A stretch of 64,000 nucleotides of DNA from Euryodendron excelsum (GCA_033060915.1 CM065394.1:16363501-16427500), one strand, 5' to 3'. Shown: positions 11,219 through 24,540, counted from the stretch's first letter. The notes: generated by a model not told the origin, from the sequence alone. Numbers and translations: made by a program.

Positions 11219-12054
11219 AAGAGAAAACAGTAGAAAAATCTAATTAGTGATCCTATGTGCCCATGATCAATCCATGTTCCACAAGCTTTCTGTCAACTCA
11301 CTGCCAATATTCCAATTGCTTTCGTTCGCATCGCAACCGTCAACTGAATTTTCAAATTCCCCTGGTGCTGCCACTGATGATATGCTGAAGGTTTGAAATG
11401 GATTAGTAATTCGGTATTCTGAAATGGACTATGTTGCCTGTGCTCGACTAGCCTTTCCAAATCTCTATTCCTGACATGCACTTCAGTTAATTCTCGATTA
11501 CCATGGCGAAACTCTTCCTCATATGCCTCAAATACTCTTTGGATATCATTTCTAGGGGAAATTCTTATCGAAAAGCCCTATCTGGGAGTATGGGAAACAA
11601 CTCGTTGTTAGCTCGCTTAGTGCTGACTTTCCTATCGAATCTCCCAACAAACGTATGACTTCTTTTGCCTCAGTTGTCTTGGCCCTTAGCACAAGCTACC
11701 TCGCCATGGGCTTTATTGTCATCTTAATGCACTATTTCCATGGCTAATGCTATATTTTCATACCCCATCCTCTTATTGTTTAGTTGGAGAGATGATCTTT
11801 CAAAAACTTTAAGACACATAAATCTAGCCTTCGTTTCTGACACATGGCGCCAACTGTGGAGGGAGTTTTTTCACGTAGATTGTAAATCATCAATTTAGGA
11901 CTTGAGTGCTAGGGAGCTTTGTTGTACTTGCAAGACCACCAAAGGTGAGCACTGGCAGACCGAGATTGCTCGGTTAGAGGCACTCTAAAATATAAGTTAG
12001 CTGGAGGGAGTGCTTTGCAAGTAAAGAGAATATAAAGACGAAAATGGACCATAA
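11219..12054. other. intergenic DNA, no feature recognised
   Basis: Moderate AT content. Short ORFs only, none with a recognisable domain. Confidence 0.5.
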
Positions 12055-12250
12055 GAGCATCTCCAAGGGGCTCTCTAAACTGGCTCTCTTAACTATTTTA
12101 GAAAGTTAAACCTCAAAAATGGGCCTCCAACTGCCTCTTTATTTTAGAGAGTCTCATTTTTTCTCTCTCCAAATATAGAGAGCCAAAAGTACCTCTTTAA
12201 ATTTTAATTCACAAATCTCTTTCACTCTCTCTCCTCTTTTCTCTCTCTTT
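12055..12250. repeat. possible end of a CT-rich MITE
   Basis: Begins GAGCATCTCCAAGGGGCTC, which resembles the terminus of many plant MITEs, followed by repeated CTCTCTAAA and AGAGAG patches that can pair with each other. The matching opposite terminus was not found. Confidence 0.25.
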
Positions 12251-13129
12251 TCTTAGGGTGAATGTTAGAAAAGGAATAATTCATGAGCTGGCTAGGTAAA
12301 ATAAGGAGTATTTGTGAGACCCTATCTTGCTTAGCATCATATTTAGCTTAAATACATATGATGTAGTGCATGATTACCCTAATCAAGGAGCTTGTTTGGC
12401 ATGTTTTAATAAGAGTATGTCATATGGAGAGTACTTTATTTGTAAGCATGATTAATTAATTTAATCTTTAATTATATTAATTAATCTCTATGCTTAGTTT
12501 AATGTTAATGATGAGTAATTATCATAAGTGTACTTAATTATGTTAATGATGTGGATTAGTGGTGTGTGGTGAAGTAAGGAGTTGCTAGGTCTGCTTATTT
12601 ATGAAAGCCACCAAGGTGTGTGTATAAGATATGTGCTTCATTGCTAGCATGTGTGTGTGGGTGACATGTGTGTAAGTTAGATATAAGTTGTATTTATAGT
12701 TTGCTTTAAGACAAGGGAAGAGAGAGGAAAGAAATGCTTGTGTAGTACCTTGTGTTTGGCAAGAGAGAGTGAGAAAAGCAGAGAAAAAGAAAGCAAAAAA
12801 GAGAGGAAGAAAGGATTGAAGGGGGAAGTTGTGTGCTTTTGATTTGAGGTGAGGAATCTCAAGTTCGTGTTTGTTTGCATGCATTTCTGTTGATTGTTGC
12901 ATGTAAAAGACTTTTCATGCTTTAGAATTGAGAATTGAAGTCCAAAAGGTTGGAGTTCAAGATGGAAACCTAGATTCTTGCATGGTGTTCATATTCTTGG
13001 TGTTTTGAAGTCTTGTTGAAGATTTTAGAACTTCATTTTAGGCTTTAAAAGACTTAGAATTGGGTTGGGGTTATAAGGGAGACCTAAAACCATGTTTTGA
13101 AAACATCATTCTTAGACCAAGTGAGGAGG
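12251..13129. other. left flank of element A
   Basis: DNA that was continuous with 37372 onward before element A inserted. It has short ORFs and TG-rich patches but nothing identifiable. Confidence 0.5.
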
Positions 13130-13264
13130 TGTCGCGCTCCGATTTTTCGCACTTGAAAAAGACAAGTGAGAAAAAAACAGTACTCTCTTAGGTGACGAGT
13201 GTGACTATGTTTGAATTGAAAATTAATTTTCAGTAAAGGTTTTTGAAAAAAGTTTGGAATCGCC

Positions 13265-13291
13265 ACCTAACTTGATTAAGGTGAGTTAGGT
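13265..13291 (-). promoter_or_regulatory. conserved U5 hairpin next to the PBS end of the LTR
   Basis: Arms ACCTAACT and AGTTAGGT with an 11-base loop, about 135 bp from the LTR edge. The same element occurs at 27243-27269, 30833-30859, 40307-40333 and, with one mismatch, 55431-55457. See the finding on the U5 hairpin. Confidence 0.6.
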
Positions 13292-13659
13292 TACCTAAAA
13301 CTAAGTCTCAAAGATTATGCTTAGGATTTTTGAAAAGATTTTGAAAACTTCCTCAAGAGAAGATTTTTAAGAAAATAGGTTGTTCGGCAACCTTTGAAAA
13401 TATTTAAACCCTTTTTTGAAAATAACTCCATTTGGTCTTTGAAAATAGTGATCTAAGTTCGGAGGTTGGTTACGTGTAGGGAAGACGCACTAAGTCATCA
13501 CTTTGCCCCGCTCTTGTGGTACCTACATGTCTATTCACCCTAGGTTCACTCATTTAGAATCTTTAATTAATATATGTCCAATACTATCCACTCTAGAAAA
13601 GAATTTCGAAAAGAGAAATTTGACATGATGCATGATATGTAAGTGCAAGAACAAGATTG

Positions 13660-15600
13660 AGTCTGAAAATAGATTTGATAAGAACTTGATTTGATTTTGA
13701 AAGAAAGACTTGATTTGAAATTGGAAAGAAGGTTTTAGAAATTTGGAATTGGGGATTTGAAAATAGATTTTAGAATTAGAAATTTGAAATAGATCATGAA
13801 ATTGGAAGGTTGAAAAAGGTTGTAAAATTGGAAACTTGAAAAAGATTATGGAATTGAAAACTTGAAAAAGGTTGTGACCGCACCCATAACAGTTGTCTAC
13901 GTATCCCTTTTTGGGAATCAGGTTAGTCGTACTTCTGATAAGAGTCCAATTGAAAATAGACACTTTGAGGCTTTTGAAAAGTTTGATTTGAAAAGATTTG
14001 ATTAGAAAAAGAGTTTGATTTGAAAAAGGATTTGATTTGAACTTGAAATAGGAGATTTGAATTTTGAACTTTTGATTTGAAATTGAACTTGGAATTGACT
14101 TTGAATAGAACTTGAGGATTTGAAATTGATTTTGATTTGAAAAGATTGAACTTGGACTTAGCATTGAACTTAAAAAATGGTTTGTATTTTGAAAGAAAAC
14201 TTGAACTTGATTTGGAAAGATTTAGTTTTGAAAATATTTTGAAGTTCGAAATTAGAAAACTATCTTGGTTTAGAAAAAGGTTTTTAGAAAGGAGTCGAAA
14301 CTTCCTAACTATAAGAGTTAGGGTTGAACTAGGGTGTAGTCCTCCTAGGGTTTAGGTTACCTAAGATTGAAATCCGTGGTTGAATTAGGAAGGTTTGATT
14401 TTAGAAAGTTGGATTTAGGAAAGATTCAAATTAGGAAAAGTCCAAATTAGGAAAGATTTAAATTAGGAAAGTTGGATTTTAAGAAAGATTTTGAAAAAAA
14501 GTTTGATTTGATTTGAAAAACTTGACTTGGAATAGATTTAGAAAAGTTAGGGTTTAGGAAAGATTGAACTTTGGAAAGCTTTAGAATGAGGAAAATTTGA
14601 ACTTAGGAAAGTTCTATTTTAGGAAAGTACCAAATTAGAAAAGTTTCATTTTAGAAAGGTTTTGAATTTGGAAAGATTAGAATTTTGGAAAGTTTTTAAA
14701 TTAGGAAAAGTTTGAATCAAGAAAGTTTTCTACTTAAGAAAGTTTTGAATTAGGAAAGTTTCCAATTTAGAAAGTTTCAATTTAGGAACGTTTTGAATTT
14801 AGAAAACTTTGAAATTGAGAAAGTTTTGATTTTGGAAAGATTTCAATCTACGAAAGATTTAGAATTTGGAAAGTTTGATTTAAGAAGGATTTAAAAAGTC
14901 TAGAAATTAGGAAAGGTTTAAATTTAGAAAGATTGGAAAGTTTGAAATTTGGAAAGGTTTGACATTAGGAAAGTTTAGAATTAGGAAAGGATTGAATTAA
15001 GGAAGATTTGGTTTCTATTTCTGAAAAGAGACGATTTGATTTTGTTTTTAAAAAATGGAGGGTTGGATTTGGCATAGAATTGGAAAGATGGAGTTTTGGA
15101 AATCTTGATTTAGAAAATATGATTTGATATGAAAAAGAAGTTTAGGAAACCTAAGAGTTTGATGTAAGAAATAGAATTTTTGAAATCTATGATTTGAAGT
15201 GGAAAAGGAAAGTGAAAATTAGGGTTTCCTAATCATTGGCTTTAGGGCTTGACTTAGGTTTCAAGAAAAAAAGAGATTTTGGAAAGTAGATATTTTGAAG
15301 AAAGTTTCTAAGAAGGAAACTTGAAGAGAGTTTTTAGAATGTGAATTTTTCAAGAGAGCTTTTGAGAAGGAATTTGAAAAGAGTTTTTTGGAAAATAGAT
15401 TTTTGAAGCGAGTTTTTAGAAAACAATTTTTAGAAAGCAATTTTGGAAAAGAGATTGGAGAAAGTTTTTAGAAAGTATATTAGAAAAGAGATTTTAGAAA
15501 GTAAATTTGAAAAGAGATTTTGGCGAGGATTTAAAAAGGAGGTTTTGGGAGGTAAGTTTAAAAAGCAATTTGGAAAGGGATTTGAATGTGGACTTTTACA
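13660..15600. repeat. degenerate AGGAAAG/TTTGAA tandem array in R/U5
   Basis: Dozens of variants of a roughly 17-bp unit (for example TTAGGAAAGTTTGAA), strongly diverged. Homologous arrays lie at 27650-29560 and 31230-33110. Long ORFs across it encode Phe/Lys/Ser-rich low-complexity peptides and are not genes. Confidence 0.75.
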
Positions 15601-16479
15601 AGTCTCTAAAAATATCTCACTTTCCTAAAACGACTCTAACCATAGGAAGATTAGAACCGTTCTAGAATTGTGGTTTTAAAAATAACAAAGATTTGAAAAT
15701 ATGGACCATGATAGTCACTTTAAATATAACACTTTCCTGAAGCGCCCCCAACCATAGAATGGCTAGAATCACCTTAGAATTGTGATTTGGACAAAAACAA
15801 TTTTAGGGTTTACACCCAAAACTTATGTAACACTTTCTAAAACAACTCTAACCATGGAGTGGTTAGAATCATATTAAGACTGTGACATTTGAAAACATGT
15901 TTGAAAGAAGAAGATTTTAATGCAAGTTTTGAAAACAAGTTTAGAAAACGATTTTGAAAAGATGCATGAATATGATATGCACAATGCAAGTAGGGTCGTG
16001 AACATACAAGTTTTAGGCTTGACCATATAATCAAGGGGGCCAAATCGACATGCTCTAAGGTCGAATTAGAGGAAAGCCCTCGACACGGTGACTTTCAACC
16101 ATTCTCCCTACACATGAACTAGGGGTTTTCTTGTTTCAAGCATACAAGAAAAAGGGGGGGGGGGGGGGGAAGGTAGGGGATTAAAATAGAAGAAAATCCA
16201 AGTGAGTTAGGAGAGAGAAGAGAGAAAGGGGGAATTGCATAAACGTAAATTGAAAACTAACCTTGTGTTTTCTTTGATTTGTTCGCTTTATTTGCTTTAC
16301 TTCGCCTTGATCTTTGAGAGTTTTGAGATTACAGCACCACGAGCCTTCAATAGTCAGCTTGGAGGCTTGTATAGGCATATATTGAATGTATGTATGCTAG
16401 GGTTAAAGTGTATGGGAGCTAGGGTTTAAAGAAAACCTAAGAGAGTTAGAGTTTGGAGAAAGTTTGAGGGCTGTATACT

Positions 16480-16498
16480 GAGAGAGAGAGAGAGAGAG
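16480..16498. repeat. (GA)n microsatellite in LTR
   Basis: 19 bp; the same position in the partner LTR holds 79 bp (30458-30536). Confidence 0.95.
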
Positions 16499-16546
16499 TT
16501 TCTGGAGTTAGATTGCCGACCCCTTTTTACGTAAGGAAGAGGTTTT

Positions 16547-16556
16547 GTATTTATAG
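16547..16556 (-). promoter_or_regulatory. TATA box of element A left LTR
   Basis: CTATAAATAC on the minus strand, conserved at the same LTR position in all other gypsy LTRs here. It puts the start of R near 16520, so R plus U5 is about 3.4 kb. Confidence 0.75.
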
Positions 16557-16911
16557 ACAAAAGATTGACCTGGCGCCTGTTGCAATGGTGCCAGGCTTAA
16601 AAATCCATTGGCGCCACTCCTAGTGGCGCCTGGCACTTAGGAAATATTTTAGGGTAGCAAGAAACGTATTTTTGACCTTTGACACACAAGGCAAAAGATT
16701 TAGGCGCCTATCCTACTGACTACCATACATTTTTTAGCATGGCTCTATTAGGAGTGACTCTGGAAGGCTGGGAATGGTTTGAAGGGTCGGAAATGGTTAG
16801 AAACCCTTGAAATAGTGTCTCAGGGGTAATGGACTTGAAAAGCAAGGTCGAAATTGTCGATCGGGCTATTAAGGGCAAAACGGTTAACTAGACCGGACAA
16901 CCACCATAATA

Positions 16912-18735
16912 TGTTGGTCCAATAAGCAACCCAAGAGGGGGGGGGTGAATTGGGTTTCTTTTGAAGATTAATACAAGTTAAGATTAATTAAAATTAATCT
17001 AAACAATATAACAGTGATTAATCTATGTGCAAAGCAATGTAATCAATAGAAGCAAAGAAAACAAAGCAATAGAAGAGAGACACAGATTTACCGAGGTTCA
17101 ACCACAAACCGTGGTCTATGTCCTCACCCCAAGACCTCCTTGAAGTCTTCTTCCACTATGTAATCACCTATTACAAGATGGGTTACTGATTGACAAAGTG
17201 CTCAGCTCACTCTACAAAGAACTCCTCACGAGCTCTTCAATTCCAAGTAGTTTTGTCCAAGCTCCACTCAAACTTTACAAGAGTTTTGCTTCACACAAGA
17301 GAACTCTCAAACTCTCAATTACAAGTGTATAGAAGTATACAACTCACTCTCTACTAAGAGTAGATTTTACATTCAAAGCTCATAAGAATAAAACAGGAAG
17401 AATGTTAAGGAATATCAGGTAGATTAGTGATTCTTGTCTTTTGTTGTTTCTTCCTCTTGATTCTTGTATATAAATGCAGTTGGAGGCTAGTATATATACC
17501 ATTGCATTGATTTAATCCATTGGAGGTGGTTGGATATCATAAATGCACGTCCAATCTGTTATAACGTTGAGAAAAATAGCCGTTATAACAGAGGGAGTCG
17601 GCTCCAGGTCTGCGGAGTCGACACTTCTTGCTTCTGCATTTACTAGACGATGTTCACTGAGTTCATGAGTCCCCTTTTCAAGTTGATGAGGCGACTTCTT
17701 GTTCATCTGTCTTCTTCATCTTAGGCTTCTGCTGTCATGAGGCGACACTTCAGCTTCAGGTGTTCGCTCATTGATTATTTAAACTTCAAGCCTTTTTACT
17801 TCTGCTGGCTGGTGGCGACACTTCGCCTTCATGTGTCCGCTCATTGATCATGTCGTCTTCAAGCCTTTGCGTCTGATACCATGAGGCGATTCTTCATTAC
17901 AATGTGTCCACTCATTGCTTACTTGGTCTCTAAGCCTTTTCTGCTTTTGTGTTCAAGAGGCGACACTTTACTTTCATGAATCCCCTCATTGCCCAGAAAT
18001 CTGTCTTCTATTTTTCAATGATTCAGATCATCTTAGCATAGGTGTAAGATTTTTAAGGAGTGTGTCTTTGGGGTATGATGATCAATCAAATCTTCCTAAC
18101 TTATCAGAGTTAACTTCTATTCAATTTGGATTGAATCAATCATTGGATATTGATCTTCTTCTTGAATTTCAAATAGTCAAAGTTTCATTAGATCAATGTT
18201 AATCTTTTCTTCTTCACTTTCAAAGCTTTCTTCTTTCATTGTAGAATATCTTCTTCAATGCCAATCTTCTCAGCAACTTCAATTACATTGTTTTAAATTG
18301 GTCTTTAGCATACCAGATGAAATCATCTCTTGAGCATTTTCCAAATTCTTCAACGAACTATACATCTTTAACTGAGCATTGCATCTCTTCAACTGATGAA
18401 GTCTTCTGTCTATCTTGCAAATCAATCTTCATTGAAACTATGCACACTTGAAAGAAGCTTTAATTGAACACCTTTAATCTCTTCGAATGTAAGACATTTT
18501 ATTGAAGTAGAGATAGGCATCATTTCTCAGTTTGGTTCATTGCTTGCTTCTTGAATTTGTTGTGCATTCTTCTTGACATGTATTAAACTTAAGATTCAAC
18601 TTTAAGTCTAAGCTATGAACTTTGTTAATCTGCACACTAAGTAGATTCATTAGTAACATAACACAAGGTTTAGTTATCATCAAAATCAACATGGGAATTA
18701 ACCTTGTGTCAACAAGGATCAACCTTGACTCAACA
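16912..18735. mobile_element. solo LTR of a second copia-like family, nested in element A
   Basis: 1824 bp beginning TGTTGG and ending CAACA, flanked by an exact 5-bp duplication TAATA (16907-16911 and 18736-18740). On either side the gypsy LTR resumes. The start, with a G run and GGTGAATTGGGTTT, and the end, with CTGCACACT...TCATCAAAATCAA and ATTAACCTTG, are shared with the copy at 37614-39300. No internal coding sequence, so it is a recombination product. Family assignment to copia is from LTR style only. Confidence 0.85.
17640..17995. repeat. ~90-bp degenerate tandem repeat in the solo LTR
   Basis: Four to five units, each with RAGGCGACACTTC, a CTTCA, then GTGTCCGCTCATTG. Variants show these parts conserved and the linkers changing. 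Confidence 0.7.
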
Positions 18736-19326
18736 TAATAGACTCAGAACAATCTATGAGCAGACTTAAGAGTTGGAAACACTATCTAGAGTGCTCCAAG
18801 AGAGTGCCAGTTTGATACTCATCGTCTGTGGAATCAACTTTCTCGAAAGATGTGCTGAATAATGGACATTATTTATTAGCCGGCTAGCAGGCGCTAATAG
18901 TGGACCGTTCTACCATTTCGGGGACTTAGGGTTTTGTCCCGGTCGACGGGTTTGAAGGGAGTTATCGTTCCAAAGAGTTTTCTCAAAAATTGTGCCAGAT
19001 TGGATGGTCTTACCGCCTGAGGGATCAATTTTCTCGAAAGGTGTGCTAGACTTGATTTGGAATTGGAATTGGACTTGAAGTTGAATTTGAGATTGAAATG
19101 GAGACTTACTGTCTCCAAGAAGATGTGCCAATGGGAATTGGACCAAGCAATGCCATAAGGGCATTTTGGTCATTCCGCTTCTATTGGGCCTAGCGGGTGT
19201 GCAAAGCGATTGATTGATTGGATTGAGTTTGAAAAGTTAATTTGAACTTGAATATGTCTATGTTACTTTGAATATGAGTCCGGTCGTACCGGAGATTGCG
19301 GAGTGGGCAAAAATGGGGTGCTTACA

Positions 19327-19346
19327 GCTGCCCCTCTTTTTCTGTC
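19327..19346 (-). other. polypurine tract of element A
   Basis: On the minus strand GAAAAAGAGGGGCAGC directly precedes the TGTAAGC start of the sense 3' LTR. The same sequence type stands beside the element B LTR. Confidence 0.75.
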
Positions 19347-19449
19347 TTTGTTTGTTGAAGACAGAAAATGATAAAGTAAGAGTCCCATATTGACCACGAG
19401 CCGATTGGCGGGACAGACTTCGAATTTTTTTTTTTTTTTTGGAAATCAA

Positions 19450-21420
19450 AGTTTGAAAATGGATATTTTTAGTTTGATTATCTTGATTTTTGAAATCTGA
19501 AATTTTAAAAACCTTGATTTTGAAATGATTTTGGATTTGAAGTTGATTGTTTGAAAAGATTTTGAAATTGATTTTGGAAATGAATTAATTTGGATTTATA
19601 TTAAAAAGATTTTGGGACAACCTTTGAAACTTGGAACAAAATTTTTAGAGAAAATGTTTTAAAACTTAAAATTTTGAACACTAGTTTTTGAGGCGAAAGC
19701 TTGAAAAAATCCAAAATTTTTGAAAATGAGATTTTAAAAGGAAAAAGCTTAGGAAACTCATGAAACTGTTTAAGAAATTTTGAAAACCTTTAGAATATTT
19801 TTAGAACAAAACTTTTGAAGGATAAAGCTCGGGAAACCCCTGAAATGACTTTGAGATTAAACTTTTTGAAATCAAACTTTTTGAAGGAAAAGTTAAGAGA
19901 ACCTTAAGAATGGGGCCTTTTTGGCAGAGAAGACATCGAGAAACTCGGAGGGTCTTTTTTTTTTTTTTTTTTAAAAAAAAACATTTTGACAGGAAACTTA
20001 CAAAAATTTTGGAAATAGAATTTTAGATGAAACTTTTGAGGAAGAATTTTGAAATATCCCTGAAAATAGATTTTGACCTTAGAAAAATTTGCAAAATCGA
20101 TAAAGGCTTGGAATGGAGGAGTTTAAAAAACCTTAGAATTGATAGAAATTTTGGAAGGAAGAATTTTCGAATAAAACCTTGAAAATTGTTAAGGATTTAT
20201 TTTCACTAAGACTTTTTGAGAGAAAGAGTTTTGGAAAATCTTGAAGCTAGTTTGGAATAGAAATCTTTTTGAAGAAAAGCTTTGAGATAGACTAAAGAAT
20301 TGGAAATTTGATTTTGGAAAGGACTTTAGGACCTCATTTTGAAATAGCTTTTGGAAAAAAAATACTAAGAACCTTAGGAATTGATTTTTAAAGCTAAACT
20401 TTTGAAGGAAAAAGTTAAGAAACCTTTTTCAGAGTTGATTTTTGAAAATAAAATTTTTGAAGGAAAAACCTTAAGAAACCCTTTATTGAGACTTGTGTCA
20501 TTCTTTTTTTTTTTTTAAATAAAACTTTTTGAAAGGAAAAAAAATAAAATCTTTGAGTGTGGGGCTTTTTTGGCAGAGAAGACCCCAAAAAACTCGAGGA
20601 GACTTTTAAAAACTTCTTGAAAAACTTAGAAGAATTTTGAAAATAGAATTTGAAATAAACTTTTGGAAGAAAAACTTAGGAAATCTCTTTTTTTTTTTTT
20701 TTTCTGAAATGAAAAAAGGGTTAGAAAACTTTTGAAATAGAATTTTGAAGGAAAAGGATAAAACCTTTGTGAATGAGGCCTTTTTGGGGGAGAAGGCCCC
20801 GAGAAACTTGGGGGGTCTTTTAGAAAAACTTTTGGAAGAAAACTTAGAAGAAATTTTTGTAAAACAGAAATTTAGATAAAACTTTGGAGGAAGAACTTTG
20901 AAAACCTTTTGAAAATAGATTTTTGGGTTTTAGAAAACTTTAAAATTGAAGAGGACCTTGGATGGAAGAGTTTAAAAAAAAAAACTTTGGAATTGATAGA
21001 AAATTTAGAAGAAAGAATTTTTGAGAATTGAGACCTTGAAAATATAAGACTTTTTGAGGAAAGAGTTTTAGAAAATCTAGTAGCTTGATTGGAATGGAAA
21101 TCTTTTTGAAAAGCAGGATTAGAAAAGCTTTGAGATGGATTGGAAAATTTGAGATTTGACTTTGAAAAGGACTTTAGGAAGGGATATAATTTTGAAAAAT
21201 GATTTTAAAGATGAACTTTTGGAAAAAGGGAGCTAGAAAATCTTTTTGAAAACTGATTTTGAATAGGATTTTTTAGAGGAAAAAGTTAAAAAACTTTTTG
21301 AGAATTGACTTTGGAAAAAGAACTTTTTAAGAAACCTTTAAGAGTTGATTTTAGAAAAGAGCTTTTGGAGGAAAAGTTTTTAAGAAACCCTTTTGAGATT
21401 GATTTGGGTGAAAGTTGTGC
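19450..21420. repeat. hypervariable array upstream of the sense 3' LTR of element A
   Basis: About 2 kb of diverged repeats around GAAACTTTTGAAGGAAAAAG, with three longer units that carry GGCCTTTTTGG and AAGGCCCCGAGAAACT-type blocks near 19915, 20565 and 20785. Tat-lineage elements are known to carry fast-changing tandem repeats at this place. No coding function. Confidence 0.7.
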
Positions 21421-21512
21421 CATTCATTTTCATTTGTTTTATTATTATTATTATTATTTTTTAAATGTATATACTTTATATTAATACCCCTTACCTTGGT
21501 TTACTTTTTAGG

Positions 21513-22566
21513 ATGGCAAACGTAGGCGATGACCGTTCTGAGAGGAGACGCTGCTTCGGGAAAGTGGCTCGGAGAGATTTGTCAGTAGCTCTAGTTGATC
21601 TAGGGGTAGTTGGCGATCTACTGGACATGCATCTTCCAGCCAGAGTGAACGGGGGAGTAGACCTCCAGTCGACCCCTTTCTTTCAGTCGAGCCAGCCTTT
21701 AAAGAGTAGATGGATTTTGAGGACGAAGCATCGAGCCTTGGAGATCATGTGACAGGTTATATGAGGCTTCTCAGCAAAACTGAGTGTGGGACGCCATGGG
21801 GGACCGCTTCATGATTGTGAATCTTTTGCACTTGGAATTTGAAGCTGAGGATATTGGTTCGTCTTTGGTTGTCTGGCTTATCTCTCTTCCGTTTTGGGGA
21901 ATGTGAGCTTGCTCGCTCCCATGACGAGTATGGTTTCCTCCTAAGTCTTTGAGATGATTCGGCTGACATTGTGAGACCTATTTTTCCTAATGGTTGCATC
22001 ACAGTTGTCTCGTCTCAGCTTGAGCTCCGTCATGCAGTCCTTTCTTCTAATTTCCTGCCCCAGTTTTCTTATGTTCTAGTGAGGTTTTTGTTCTCTCATT
22101 TTGAGTTTGTGATGAGTAAGGGAGCTCATTCAAGAGATTGGCATACTTCTCAAGGTTGGTACATTTCTCACATGGAAGCCCTAGCTCTGCTTCTTCTGAA
22201 CTCTTTGATGTTTTTGAAGGAGGATGACTTGATCGATTGTCAGTTATGTGCACTGCTGGCCAGGATTCGTGAGGGGCACTCCTATGCTCCTATGGTTATG
22301 GGGGAGACCTTAGAGAGCCTTACTAGACTCTAGCAAGGGGTCAATGCTCATTTTTGGGGATATGCTTCATTATTCTAGCTTTGGGCGATAGGACACTTAT
22401 TCGTTACTCCCCCTTTTCAGCATACATGGTTTCTCGAGTCAGAAGTCATTTGATTGGAGAGGTCGAGGGTGGGCCATTGCCCTATTCTCTGTTTCTTGTT
22501 GGCCATAAAAATTTAAGCTTTCTAAGGTGGGTGTCAGTGTTGAAGATGTCAGAGTGGTGGCTTTAG
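21513..22566 (+). pseudogene. antisense accessory gene of element A, DUF7745/plant-mobile-domain-like, broken
   Basis: Plus strand, opposite to the element. The ATG at 21513 directly follows a splice-acceptor-like TTTTTAGG, as in element B. The N-terminal part, MANVGDDRSERRR, is charged. The best-preserved part (21971-22333) has HMEALALLLLNSLMFLKEDDLID and YAPMVMGETLESLTRL, a pattern that resembles DUF7745 proteins, a plant domain common in transposons and related to the plant mobile domain. Several frame changes and stops break it, at about 21752, 22331 and 22564. The role of such accessory proteins is unknown. Domain assignment is by eye and moderate. Confidence 0.45.
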
Positions 22567-24540
22567 CTCCTTTTTGTGTTTTATCTCATTTTTTGTTTCT
22601 TATTTGAGAGAGAGAGAGAGATAAAGACATAGAGCTAGTTTTTAAACAGTTTACTTATGCCAATTCATAAAATGCATAGGTAAAAGGGTGAATGCATATT
22701 ATACTCTTTTTTTTTTATTTTTTTATTTTATGAATGCATATAAAATTAGATTCATAACTTATTTTGAATGTCTGAATTTTTTTTATTTATATTTTTATGA
22801 ATGCACAGGTTCATGCAGAAATAGAATTTAATGCATGTCATACTTTTTGGATGAATGCACATACAGGAATGGAATTGAATACATGCCATGCTTTTTGATG
22901 AATGCATGAATAGATACAAACTACATAGGAATTTAAATGGATGTATAGGTTATACATGTCATGAATGCATTAGTACTACATGTATATAAGCTATTTATAA
23001 AGAATGTCCCAGGATTGCCCCATGGCCCATACTCTCAGGATTTTGTTTCCTTTCTAGGATTCTGCCCCATTTAGTTTTGTCCCATTCTTATCGGGGTGTG
23101 ATAGCATTTGCACCATTCTCCAGGGATCTTAACCTTTTGGTTTACTATCCGATCCTAACTTTCTACAAGGTTGTTGTTTGGGGTTTTTCTGACCTCACTT
23201 TTGGTTTTCCCTCTCCGATTTTCAAAATGCCATCGTGGCTAGAGCGACAACTCGCATGCTCTTTGCAAAGTGATAAACAGCTAAGCCCTCAATCCAAGAA
23301 GACTTCTTTTAGGATCGTAACGCATGTTGGGTTTATGGGTTGTAAGAAATAAAGGGATATTTAGACTCAAAGATTTTCTTTTAGTGGGTTATTTAAACCA
23401 GAACCATTTGAGCACACTTTGGAATATGAGATTGCCCCTGCATTCCTCCCCAGTTCTCCTTTCTCATCCTTACTTGTCTTGGTATTGTTTAGGCTTATTT
23501 GGATTAAGCAATTCTCTTTGATCAGAGAGGACTTTAATTTAGACTGTAACGTAGGCTAGGTTAAGGGGTTTATGAATGAAAGGGTATAAAGGCTCAAACA
23601 TTATCACTTGTGGTGTTTTAAGAAACCAATGATCACCTTTGGCACTTAACTTCCATTCATTGCTTTCTTCTTTCCTTCATACTCTTGTTATTCTTCTAGA
23701 TTGTTCTCTGCCTTCTGATTTAGAATTTTTTTCATCAAGATATTTGTTTCTAAGTCGACTTTTAGAGATGCCAACTTTGTCATTTATATTTTGGGATGAC
23801 AATATCTTCTTTTGAAGATCACCACGAACACAATATCCTCTTTACTAGAGATGCCTTTGACACCATAATTTCTTGAAAATCACCATTTTCAATGTTGTTC
23901 ATTATATCTTCTTGGAAATCACCCTTTTCATCATTGCTCATTAGTTCATACTTATGACTTTTGCCTTAACCTAGTGTGGGCGGTGACCATCTGGTCGGTT
24001 TTCTTGAGAAATTGTAACCGGCTCAAGTGGGCTTTGCAAAGGAATTTTTTGTGTATGGTAGCAGAATTGAGGGCCTTTCATCATGTTGAATTAAATTGCT
24101 TAGTCCATAAAGCCTTTATACAAAATTTAGACAATGTTCCTAAAAATGGTGTGTTTTTGCCAGTAACCCCTATATATTCTATTGAATCAACTTCTCTATG
24201 CTTACCCCAGTGTGGGGGATGGTTCTTGATTTTGGGATATCTGAATAGAAATCACTTACGGCTCTAGTGGGCTGAGCAAGGGGTAGTGTTTATTTATTAT
24301 TGGATAAATAGAACAAAATGGCTTCTTATCGTTTTGAGAACTCGGCTGCCCATCGCTTAGCCAGGATATTACTCAAGTGTTGCCTATTCAAAAAATCTGC
24401 ACCTCTTTATTGAGACTTCCTTCCTCTTATCTCTCACTCTCTGTCTCTATCTCTTAAAGGTTTTAACCCCCCTTTGAATAGGTTGCTCATGCTATCCCAT
24501 CCTTCAAGTTGAGTCATTACAAAAAGGGAAAGAATCCCTA
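22567..24540. other. element A non-coding spacer, shared with element B
   Basis: Contains blocks also present in element B at ~50150-51200, such as CAATCCRAGAAG, GTAGGCTAGGTTAAGGG and GTGTGGGGGRTG. It lies where a pol gene would be expected in an autonomous element. No RT, integrase or protease motif seen. Confidence 0.6.

Larger units (their letters stand above)
13130..19326 (-). repeat. element A left LTR (3' LTR in sense), containing a copia solo LTR
   Basis: On the plus strand it starts TGTCGCGCTCCG and ends GGTGCTTACA; in sense it therefore starts TGTAAGCACCCC and ends GCGACA. Without the 1829-bp nested insertion and duplication it is about 4.37 kb. Compared with the right LTR it lacks about 520 bp of U3, jumping near 18827 from the CAGTTTGATAC block to GGAATCAAC. 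R/U5 holds an AGGAAAG-rich array (13660-15600). The U5 end has the conserved hairpin at 13265-13291 and a GACCGCACC...TACGTATCC block near 13876. Confidence 0.88.

Noticed and set aside
12263..12270. TGTTAG as the start of another LTR
   Set aside because: No matching end, partner LTR or target duplication found.
13550..14164. 204-codon ORF rich in Phe, Lys and Ser
   Set aside because: Translation of the AGGAAAG/TTTGAA low-complexity array; the partner LTR has it broken into several frames.
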